Origin: a virus
Strand: one strand, 5' to 3'
Length of the DNA: 48,205 bases
IMG/VR virus record: IMGVR_UViG_3300025879_001397
Location: 1 to 48,205 of that record
Of this stretch, positions 7,791 through 13,450 are shown piece by piece. Under the pieces are notes generated by a model. It worked only from the letters and a program-made list of their open reading frames with translations, made no database searches and had not been told where the DNA came from. Position 1 is the stretch's first letter. The number at the start of each line of letters is the position of its first letter. Both the position numbers and the translations under genes were made by a program.

Positions 7791-8384
7791 TTAGTTAGCT
7801 ACGTGATAATCTTGCCAATCCGTTCCCTTTGTATTAGCGTTAGGGAATAGGAATACCTCTTCTCTATCATCCCATCTGATTATCTTTCTAAACCCAGATG
7901 GTACAGTTGCACCTGATGGAAGAACTTCACATTCTCCTTCAAATAGAACTTCAATTCTTACATTCACTTCATAGAAGTTTGCAAGGTTTCTTTCAAATCC
8001 TTCTAACCTATTCCAAATCCCTCTATTCAAAGATTCGTGTTGTAGAGCAGAATTCAAATACGAAAAAGTTTTCTTTAAAGTTTCCTTATCACAATTGAAT
8101 GCTGCTGCAGGAGCCATATGTCCTTTATCCCAAACATTCTTTGAGTAATCATCATCATCTGAAGTATGTACTCCATCTACCTCATAGAAATCCATTCCAT
8201 GTCTTTCAGCATCTCCGTTTGGACATTGTACTTTGTACTCAACCCACATAGGTTGTTCCAATACCTCATTGTATTCTACTGTAAAGATATCAGTTTCAAT
8301 AATAACCGATTTTCTTAATCCTTGTGCTTGAGTAGTGAATACAAATAGTAATCCTACTACTAAACTTAATAATCCTTTTTTCAT
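7791..8384 (-). CDS. Secreted DNA/RNA non-specific endonuclease (NUC1 family)
   Basis: 197 aa. Residues 1-20 are a signal peptide (KK, then LLSLVVGLLFVF, cut near TTQAQ), so the enzyme goes to the periplasm or outside. DKGHMAP (86-92) is the family's DRGH motif with Lys for Arg; His89 is the general base. The downstream N-x-x-x-Q-x-x-x-x-N-x-G-x-W pattern (111-124, NSALQHESLNRGIW) supplies the Mg-ligand Asn120. Length is short for the family (usually about 240). A phage-borne exported nuclease could destroy incoming competitor DNA or digest extracellular DNA (inference). Its ATG overlaps the stop of the 32-aa zinc ribbon. Confidence 0.88.
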   Translation of the reverse strand: MKKGLLSLVVGLLFVFTTQAQGLRKSVIIETDIFTVEYNEVLEQPMWVEYKVQCPNGDAERHGMDFYEVDGVHTSDDDDYSKNVWDKGHMAPAAAFNCDKETLKKTFSYLNSALQHESLNRGIWNRLEGFERNLANFYEVNVRIEVLFEGECEVLPSGATVPSGFRKIIRWDDREEVFLFPNANTKGTDWQDYHVAN

Positions 8385-8479
8385 TTTATTTCTATTTTAC
8401 CGCATTTTCTACATGAATAGTACCCACCATTGGTACCATTTATATAACTCATTAAATCATTACAACTTTTACAAAACAT
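8381..8479 (-). CDS. 32-aa zinc ribbon protein
   Basis: ATG at 8479, TGA at 8381 overlapping the nuclease ATG (ATGA). The peptide has two CxxC knuckles, FCKSC at residues 2-6 and YSCRKCGK at 21-28, separated by 16 residues. This is the layout of the N-terminal zinc ribbon of RPB9/TFS-like RNA polymerase subunits and of stand-alone phage zinc ribbons. The ATGA overlap and intact cysteine spacing make it convincing despite its size. A role in transcription is only a possibility. Confidence 0.72.
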   Translation of the reverse strand: MFCKSCNDLMSYINGTNGGYYSCRKCGKIEIK

Positions 8480-8485
8480 ATTTTT

Positions 8486-9334
8486 CTATAATTTTAATCC
8501 AATCCCTATTCCTATTCGTAATTCCCTACCCATCGATATCTGAGTTAGTATCTCCCATATCTCAAATCCGTATATCATTCCTACTTTAGCTGATATACCA
8601 TTATACACTCTTTCATTTATTGTATACAATCCACCTTCACTTCTGGATGATAGGATATAAGTTTCATCAAAGAATGAATCCCATTCACTTATCTTATAAA
8701 ATCCCATTCCTATATAAGGTGATACCCTTTTATGAGTCGTTCCTAACGCTAGAACCAATTCTCTTCTCTCCTTTGGAGTTCCCATCGGTAAATCTCCCCA
8801 CTCTTCTACCTCCCATGGATAGATGTTATCATAATGAGGTATGGTATTAGGTAAGGAATAATGATATTGTATTAAGAGGAAAGTTTTTCCACCTATGGTA
8901 AGATACGGAGAAAACGTATTTGGATTTTGGGTAGTTACCTCACTCAGGACCCCAACGGATAATCTCAGCGGAGGTGTAGGTGATGTTTTAGAGGTATCGT
9001 TGGTTAGGATGTATGTTCTACCATCCCAACTTCGATTTGGGTTCCAATATGGATTGTATCCCCATTGTTGTGGTTGGTAATAATAAGGTCGATAGGCTCT
9101 AACTCTTGGTGGACGTGGTGGAAGAATTGTATTGGTGGGTGTAGAACGTTCTCTCTTTTCTATCACCTTTCGTTGTTTTTGAGTCTTTTCCGTAGATTGT
9201 CCGTAGGTGATGTTGGTGAATAAGAAGATAAGGAGGAAGTACGGAAACCAACCCTGCTTTCTTGCTTCCCAAATGTTGTTACCGATTTCCATAATCCATT
9301 TACATAACTTTTTTTTGAACTCTATTCTATCCAT
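8486..9334 (-). CDS. Exported outer-membrane beta-barrel-like protein, 282 aa
   Basis: A hydrophobic segment WFPYFLLIFLFTNITYG ending in GQS (about residues 29-46) looks like an internal signal sequence. It may start at a later ATG (residue 15) in practice. Then comes a basic Pro/Tyr-rich linker (RPPRVRAYRPYYYQPQQWGYN) and about 170 residues of alternating strands ending RELRIGIGIGLKL, a barrel-type C-terminus with terminal hydrophobics. It resembles host outer-membrane barrels in layout, though no family is named. A phage-made surface protein could mask receptors (superinfection exclusion). It shares a unit with the secreted nuclease. Confidence 0.68.
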   Translation of the reverse strand: MDRIEFKKKLCKWIMEIGNNIWEARKQGWFPYFLLIFLFTNITYGQSTEKTQKQRKVIEKRERSTPTNTILPPRPPRVRAYRPYYYQPQQWGYNPYWNPNRSWDGRTYILTNDTSKTSPTPPLRLSVGVLSEVTTQNPNTFSPYLTIGGKTFLLIQYHYSLPNTIPHYDNIYPWEVEEWGDLPMGTPKERRELVLALGTTHKRVSPYIGMGFYKISEWDSFFDETYILSSRSEGGLYTINERVYNGISAKVGMIYGFEIWEILTQISMGRELRIGIGIGLKL

Positions 9335-9522
9335 CCCTTTAAATAAGATATTCGGTTTAGATACAATTCTCTACACTTATAGGAACACATCTCTTTGGAT
9401 TCCCCCCAACGCTTATACGTTTGTAAATGATAATCCGTTTCTACCAATTCCCTTTCCCACTTCGGATGTATCCCCAATGAGGAGGTAAATTCGAATAAGG
9501 CTTTGTTGAGGTTATTTCCCAT
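9322..9522 (-). CDS. Hypothetical protein, 66 aa
   Basis: First gene after the promoter at 9542-9574; overlaps the barrel-like gene by 13 nt. Charged, with two cysteines (MCSYKCREL) close together. No family recognised. Confidence 0.62.
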   Translation of the reverse strand: MGNNLNKALFEFTSSLGIHPKWERELVETDYHLQTYKRWGESKEMCSYKCRELYLNRISYLKGWIE

Positions 9523-9541
9523 ATTAATATAATTATACTTT

Positions 9542-9574
9542 CAAATATAAATATAGTGAAATAGAACTATCAAA
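9542..9574 (-). promoter_or_regulatory. Bacteroidota-type promoter
   Basis: Minus strand: TTTG (9574-9571), 21 bp, TATATTTG (9549-9542). Heads the unit carrying the barrel-like protein, zinc ribbon and secreted nuclease. Confidence 0.75.
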
Positions 9575-9632
9575 AAAAAATCAAGGTTTCGACTCACCCC
9601 CCACCATAAACGATGTAAAGGAGATATCCCCC

Positions 9633-9782
9633 CTAATCCTCAATAGATGTTATAGTTTGTTTCAATGGGATGTAATCATCAATACCATCATTAAAATCGG
9701 TATCATAATAATCTCCACGCTCATCTTTATTGGTGGTGGGTTCGTTCCATTCATCATTGAAGAACTTAAAATTCTCTTTCAT
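9633..9782 (-). CDS. Small acidic protein, 49 aa
   Basis: ATG at 9782 overlapping the stop of the upstream gene by one base (TAATG), TAG stop at 9633. Strongly acidic (DERGDYYDTDFNDGIDDY). Last gene of the 11.2-9.6 kb unit. A DNA-mimic-like charge is visible, but 49 residues is too short to argue function. Confidence 0.65.
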   Translation of the reverse strand: MKENFKFFNDEWNEPTTNKDERGDYYDTDFNDGIDDYIPLKQTITSIED

Positions 9783-9985
9783 TAGAATATGTTTACTATT
9801 ATTTTAGCAATCCCATTTTGAGTCATTACTGGTACTATCATATCACCATTCACTGGATTGAGTAATATCTTACCCTCATCCAACTTCTTTTGTTGGGATG
9901 GAGTCAACCTCTCTAATATCTTTTTAGTTACTAAAGGGTTTTTGATTAGCTCATCATCGGTTATGAACGATTCTATGGATATCAT
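9782..9985 (-). CDS. Hypothetical protein, 67 aa
   Basis: Begins MISIESFITDDELIKNPLVT and has two short strands at the end (GDMIVPVMTQNGIAKIIVNIF). Abuts the 91-aa gene directly and overlaps the next start by 1 nt. No family recognised. Confidence 0.66.
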   Translation of the reverse strand: MISIESFITDDELIKNPLVTKKILERLTPSQQKKLDEGKILLNPVNGDMIVPVMTQNGIAKIIVNIF

Positions 9986-10261
9986 TTAATATGCTGGGGA
10001 TACTGTTAGGATACATTCCGATAACCCTTCGAACTTTGATTGAACAGGTTCAATCTTTTCGATTTTCCATTTTAACTTTTGGAAAGTAATGTTTCCACCT
10101 ACCGATAGAACAGGCCCACCTTCGAAATCAAACATTGTAATATCTCCACTGTCATTCTGAGCCGTTCTCTGAAACTGAGATTCACCCATAATTCTAATGC
10201 GATTAGTATCAATCTTTTCGATTGTACGTTCTACACCATATCTACTTTTAGAAATTTCCAT
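9986..10261 (-). CDS. Hypothetical beta-rich protein, 91 aa
   Basis: Alternating strands (NRIRIMGES, ITMFDFEGGPVLSVGG, FQKLKWKIEKIEPV, SECILTVSPAY) suggest a small beta barrel or sandwich. This could be a minor structural or nucleic-acid-binding protein, but no family is recognised. Confidence 0.66.
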   Translation of the reverse strand: MEISKSRYGVERTIEKIDTNRIRIMGESQFQRTAQNDSGDITMFDFEGGPVLSVGGNITFQKLKWKIEKIEPVQSKFEGLSECILTVSPAY

Positions 10262-10267
10262 TTTTCA

Positions 10268-10447
10268 TTAACTCTCTTTAGTTATTTTTAATTTATCATT
10301 ATAGATGGATAATAGCTCTGTATACTCCTTATCCTTACTATACATATTACCAAAATTATTTATAAGGTTAAGTACACTACCATTAGTTAAGTGAATGTAC
10401 TGAGCCGTTCTGATTGTATTCCAAACTTTTGTATAAGCCGTAATCAT
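10268..10447 (-). CDS. Hypothetical protein, 59 aa
   Basis: ATG at 10447 forming TAATG with the upstream stop, TAA at 10268. Neutral, helical, Asn/Tyr-rich (MITAYTKVWNTIRTAQYIHL). Preceded by the SD-like AAAAGGAT sequence that is also found before the next gene upstream. Confidence 0.68.
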   Translation of the reverse strand: MITAYTKVWNTIRTAQYIHLTNGSVLNLINNFGNMYSKDKEYTELLSIYNDKLKITKES

Positions 10448-10719
10448 TATCGTAATCCTTTTATTCGATTTTCTTCCTCATTTCTCAAACATCTTTCGAT
10501 GGAGAGTTCGGTCAATTTTGTTATTTCTTCTATTTTCTCTGGTTCATGTGGTGAATTGTAACATTCGAATCTTGGTGATTCTACTTCGTTATCTTGTAAG
10601 ACAATCACATGGTAATCTTCATTTAAATCTTTCATACCATGGATTGCCTTTCGTGATTCATTCACTTGGTTTGATGTCCAATAACCAGGTACTCTGATAA
10701 TAAAAATTGGTTTACCCAT
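10447..10719 (-). CDS. Hypothetical protein, 90 aa
   Basis: Small alpha/beta protein (KPIFIIRVPGYW, YHVIVLQDNEVESPRFECYN) ending RIKGLR. Its start and stop both lie in TAATG junctions preceded by an identical AAAAGGATTACGA stretch. No family recognised. Confidence 0.7.
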   Translation of the reverse strand: MGKPIFIIRVPGYWTSNQVNESRKAIHGMKDLNEDYHVIVLQDNEVESPRFECYNSPHEPEKIEEITKLTELSIERCLRNEEENRIKGLR

Positions 10720-11204
10720 TATCGTAATCCTTTTGTTGTTGTTCTACCCAATGCTATTGCAATTTCTGATGGTGTTGTTCCCATCTTAACTTGCTTTTTG
10801 TACCACCAATACATATCTTCAGTTGTACCTTTTCCTCTTTGCTTTTGTAAACATTTTTCCCACAAATCTTTTCCGAACTCAGCTTCCAACTCAATTCGTA
10901 ATTGATGTAATCTCAATTCCTCTTCCTTAATACCAACTTCCATCAACTTTTGTGCTTTGATTCGTTTCATCTTAGCATGTTGATGAGCTTCTACCTTTCT
11001 ATCATTGATATCTGATATTTTGGATGTTTTCATAAATTTATCATACATCGTATCGTACAATTCAATATTATCATCTGCTTCCAAAAAGTAAGGAGAGTAT
11101 TCAAAATCCCCATTTCTAATTTTCAATAGAAGTGGTGCGTTTGATTTTAAAGGTCTATTTCTATACTTACCTTCGGTAAAATATCGGAATGGATTGTAAG
11201 ACAT
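10719..11204 (-). CDS. Hypothetical basic helical protein, 161 aa
   Basis: A Tyr/Asn-rich N-terminus (MSYNPFRYFTEGKYRNRP) is followed by a long charged helix (about 75-115). The C-terminal piece TTPSEIAIALGRTTTKGLR looks like a helix-turn-helix with an SEIA-x-x-LGR turn. A DNA-binding role is possible. First gene after the promoter at 11230-11261. Confidence 0.7.
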   Translation of the reverse strand: MSYNPFRYFTEGKYRNRPLKSNAPLLLKIRNGDFEYSPYFLEADDNIELYDTMYDKFMKTSKISDINDRKVEAHQHAKMKRIKAQKLMEVGIKEEELRLHQLRIELEAEFGKDLWEKCLQKQRGKGTTEDMYWWYKKQVKMGTTPSEIAIALGRTTTKGLR

Positions 11205-11229
11205 GTTTTATGGTTTTAATTATTATATG

Positions 11230-11261
11230 TAAATATACGAATAATATTTGATATAACCAAA
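11230..11261 (-). promoter_or_regulatory. Bacteroidota-type promoter (variant -7)
   Basis: Minus strand: TTTG (11261-11258), 20 bp, TATATTTA (11237-11230). The last G of the consensus is A, but the spacing and the degenerate TTTGG...CAAA dyad at the -33 side match the other promoters. Confidence 0.65.
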
Positions 11262-11402
11262 TTAATCTCTTTCTAAGATTTTCTTTAATTGCGATTCTTT
11301 TAACATTTTGGGTTGTTCGGTGTTTTTACCAACCTCTTCTTCAGTTGGGATGCGATAGTTCTCAACTAATCTCTGCATCCAATCTTTGGTTTCTTTACTC
11401 AT
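11262..11402 (-). CDS. Hypothetical protein, 46 aa
   Basis: ATG at 11402 in a TAATG junction with the upstream stop, TAA at 11262. Highly charged, helix-forming (MSKETKDWMQRLVENYRIPT ... LKKILERD). Function unknown. Confidence 0.65.
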   Translation of the reverse strand: MSKETKDWMQRLVENYRIPTEEEVGKNTEQPKMLKESQLKKILERD

Positions 11403-11728
11403 TATCGAAATATTAAGTTTAATAGGGATAATAGTATCTTCTCTGATTTACTCAATTGACTCCATAATTCTAAATCCCCCAATTGTTCTAATAATTTTAA
11501 AGATGGGGTTCTGAGGAATAATACATCTCCACTAAATTTTAACTTCTTATCTGCCCCATTGGGTAATTCCCAAGTCATTTTTAGTAAAGAGTATTCTCGT
11601 AATCCACTTTGAATATTTAAGATATCAAATCCCCAACCTTCCCAAGTGTTATTGATTAGGATGATTAGAGGTGATATTGTAATGTGAAGTTTTCGAAACT
11701 TCCAACTTATTTTTTGTAGTAATTTCAT
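11402..11728 (-). CDS. Hypothetical protein, 108 aa
   Basis: Begins MKLLQKISWKFRKLHITISP and contains Trp-rich strands (NTWEGWGFDILNI, LKMTWELPNG), then a helical C-terminus rich in Leu (LLEQLGDLELWSQLSKSEKI). No family recognised. No consensus promoter stands in the 76 bp before it, only the hairpin at 11762-11780. Confidence 0.66.
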   Translation of the reverse strand: MKLLQKISWKFRKLHITISPLIILINNTWEGWGFDILNIQSGLREYSLLKMTWELPNGADKKLKFSGDVLFLRTPSLKLLEQLGDLELWSQLSKSEKILLSLLNLIFR

Positions 11729-11761
11729 ATTTTATGTTTTGGTTAAATTAAAAAGAGATTA

Positions 11762-11780
11762 GGGGAGTTGAGTACTCCCC
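11762..11780 (-). terminator. GC-rich hairpin after the MoxR-like gene
   Basis: Inverted repeat GGGGAGT / ACTCCCC with a 5-nt loop, followed on the minus strand by CTAATCTCTTTTTAATTT. It is the most GC-rich short stretch of the neighbourhood and lies just downstream of the ATPase stop. Probable terminator or 3'-end processing signal; the T tract is not immediately adjacent. Confidence 0.5.
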
Positions 11781-11790
11781 CATTCTCAGC

Positions 11791-11811
11791 GTAATTGAGT
11801 AACCCTAAAAC
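11791..11811 (+). repeat. Inverted copy of the shared 5' leader boxes
   Basis: The plus strand reads GTAATTGAGT followed directly by AACCCTAAAAC, the two conserved boxes of the leaders at 13-16 kb joined without the hairpin. It overlaps the stop codon of the MoxR-like gene, so that gene is flanked by leader-like sequences in opposite orientation. No promoter box precedes it on the plus strand. Confidence 0.65.
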
Positions 11812-13016
11812 ATCGGAATCTCATCTTCCGAATTCGTTTCGGTTTCCTGCTCAGTAAAGAGAGCTTCACCCTCATCCTTCACATACTTCTGAACTAATTG
11901 TTTAACATAAGTTCGTTCAGAATCAACCCCACCATCGTTAGAGAAGAATGGGAAGATTGAAATCTCAGCTGATTCGAACAAATCAAAACCATCATAAATC
12001 AATCCAGCCATCTCAACACTAGCACGAGTGGAAACCATTGCTGTAACTTTACCCGAATCACTCATCGATTGAGTACGAGTGTGGTGAGCGATTTCAGCCA
12101 CAGCTTTTAAATCTTCTTCGTTCACTTCAGGGAACATAAACTTCAACAATCCGAACTCTTGCTCATCATTTAGAACATCCATCTCAATGGTTACGAATCG
12201 GTCAAGAATCGCTCTATCAATAACTCTAGTCGAAGTGTATTCGTTACCGATGTTAGCGGTAGCGATGAAAGTAACACCTTCAGCCACTTTCACAATTGGA
12301 GAACCTTCAGCCTCATCCAAACGTAAGTAACGTTGTCCACCATCTAAAACGGTCATTAGGATGTTCCAAGCATCAGGGTGAGCACGAGATAACTCATCTA
12401 ATAGAATCACAGCGTTTGGAGTTTTGATTGCTTTCACAAACGATGATTCAGAGAAGTAAGTTCCGTTATCTTTGGAGAACTGAGTGTTCCCAATCAAAGT
12501 AGCACGAGGGTCTTGCGTTGCTCCTAAGTTGAAGTAAAAATCAGGACGGTCAAGTGCTTTAACCAAAGCCTTAGCAGCCATAGTTTTACCACAACCAGCA
12601 GGTCCGGTCATCATAATGTTTTTAGCTCGAACTGCTGAACGAACTAAGTACTTCCACTTTAGTTCAGTCATCACCAACTCAGTTGGTTTTAGATTGAATG
12701 AACCATTGTGGATAAAATCTTTAATAGCCGTATGGTCCGTTTTATCCTCAAATTGAACTTCACCTTTATCGGTGTTCATTGGGATAACTAAGTTGTTGTA
12801 AACATCCATACCAACTTTTCGGTAAACTTTCTTACCATTCTTTTGAATGTAGGCTTGAATAGCATCACCATTCTCATAGGCCCCTTTACGAGTACCAGTA
12901 GTAACACCCATTGTACCAACTTTAGTACCTTTGGTGTCAATTAACTTAAATGAGTTTCCAAACTTTTCTACTTTGTAAACTTCATTTTTAACGAATCCGA
13001 TTTTGAAATCTGTCAT
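11805..13016 (-). CDS. cobS: MoxR/CobS-like AAA+ ATPase
   Basis: 403 aa from the chosen start. Walker A GPAGCGKT (138-145), Walker B ILLDELSRAH (204-213), an ATANIGNEY sensor-1 segment and an Arg-finger-like RAILDRFV follow in the order of the MoxR branch. The N-terminal 110 residues are a separate, possibly substrate-binding region. I chose the ATG at 13016, not 13067, because the promoter -7 box is at 13076-13083 and the earlier ATG would lie at the transcription start. CobS-like ATPases are common in T4-like marine phages. The VWA-metallopeptidase gene two genes upstream is the expected partner. Role: ATP-driven remodelling of an unknown target. Confidence 0.88.
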   Translation of the reverse strand: MTDFKIGFVKNEVYKVEKFGNSFKLIDTKGTKVGTMGVTTGTRKGAYENGDAIQAYIQKNGKKVYRKVGMDVYNNLVIPMNTDKGEVQFEDKTDHTAIKDFIHNGSFNLKPTELVMTELKWKYLVRSAVRAKNIMMTGPAGCGKTMAAKALVKALDRPDFYFNLGATQDPRATLIGNTQFSKDNGTYFSESSFVKAIKTPNAVILLDELSRAHPDAWNILMTVLDGGQRYLRLDEAEGSPIVKVAEGVTFIATANIGNEYTSTRVIDRAILDRFVTIEMDVLNDEQEFGLLKFMFPEVNEEDLKAVAEIAHHTRTQSMSDSGKVTAMVSTRASVEMAGLIYDGFDLFESAEISIFPFFSNDGGVDSERTYVKQLVQKYVKDEGEALFTEQETETNSEDEIPMF

Positions 13017-13071
13017 AACTTTTAACATTTTAGGGTTTAAACATTTGGGGAACATCCCCACTCTCAATTAC
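13017..13071 (-). promoter_or_regulatory. Shared 5' leader with hairpin (MoxR-like gene)
   Basis: Minus strand: GTAATTGAG (13071-13063) starts 4 nt after the -7 box. Then comes the hairpin GGGGATGTTCCCC (13059-13047) and AAACCCTAAAA (13038-13028) before the ATG. Sister leaders are at 3712-3734, 13361-13403, 15563-15611 and 15928-15979. Confidence 0.7.
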
Positions 13072-13075
13072 TATA

Positions 13076-13107
13076 CTAATATACGAAAACTATTTGAGAC
13101 TACCAAA
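13076..13107 (-). promoter_or_regulatory. Bacteroidota-type promoter (MoxR-like gene)
   Basis: Minus strand: TTTG (13107-13104) within a TTTGG..CAAA dyad, 20 bp, TATATTAG (13083-13076). Confidence 0.82.
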
Positions 13108-13135
13108 CTTTTTTGGTACTTTTTTTAAATTATTT

Positions 13136-13360
13136 TTAATAATCATACGATGGGAACATATCTTCCCAACCATCTACGGCGTTGTTGTTAGAATATCTAA
13201 CCTCTTTTGGTTCTACATATGTATCAGGCCAAATTGAGTATTGTTCATCTGGAAACATTCCTTCCAAATCAGATACCAACTCATTAGCTTCATCTAATGA
13301 AAGTTGAGTTGTATGTTCTTCGGGATAATTTGTTTCATTCATTACTTTGTATAATTCCAT
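13136..13360 (-). CDS. Small acidic protein, 74 aa
   Basis: Very acidic (MELYKVMNETNYPEEHTTQL ... GWEDMFPSYDY). No family recognised. It has its own promoter and shared-type leader and lies between the MoxR-like and VWA genes, so it may act with that pair, for instance as an adaptor or modulator (inference from context only). Confidence 0.7.
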   Translation of the reverse strand: MELYKVMNETNYPEEHTTQLSLDEANELVSDLEGMFPDEQYSIWPDTYVEPKEVRYSNNNAVDGWEDMFPSYDY

Positions 13361-13403
13361 AATTTTAACGGTTTAAAGGTTTAACTCTCTCTCTCTCAAT
13401 TAC
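13361..13403 (-). promoter_or_regulatory. Shared 5' leader, divergent copy
   Basis: GTAATTGAG (13403-13395) begins 4 nt after the -7 box. A GA repeat and TTAAACCTTTAAACCGTTAAAA replace the hairpin and second box. Confidence 0.55.
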
Positions 13404-13407
13404 CCCA

Positions 13408-13439
13408 CTAATATACAAAATCCATTTGGATTACACAAG
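13408..13439 (-). promoter_or_regulatory. Bacteroidota-type promoter (74-aa gene)
   Basis: Minus strand: CTTG (13439-13436), 20 bp, TATATTAG (13415-13408). The CTTG form of the -33 box is shared with the two promoters at 15616 and 15984. Confidence 0.8.
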
Positions 13440-13450
13440 CTTTTCTTCAA

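Noticed and set aside
9575-9632. C-rich stretch after the small acidic gene (ACCCCCCACC, CCCCCC)
   Set aside because: It suggested a terminator, but no matching G-rich arm is present to form a stem, so I leave it as unassigned intergenic sequence.
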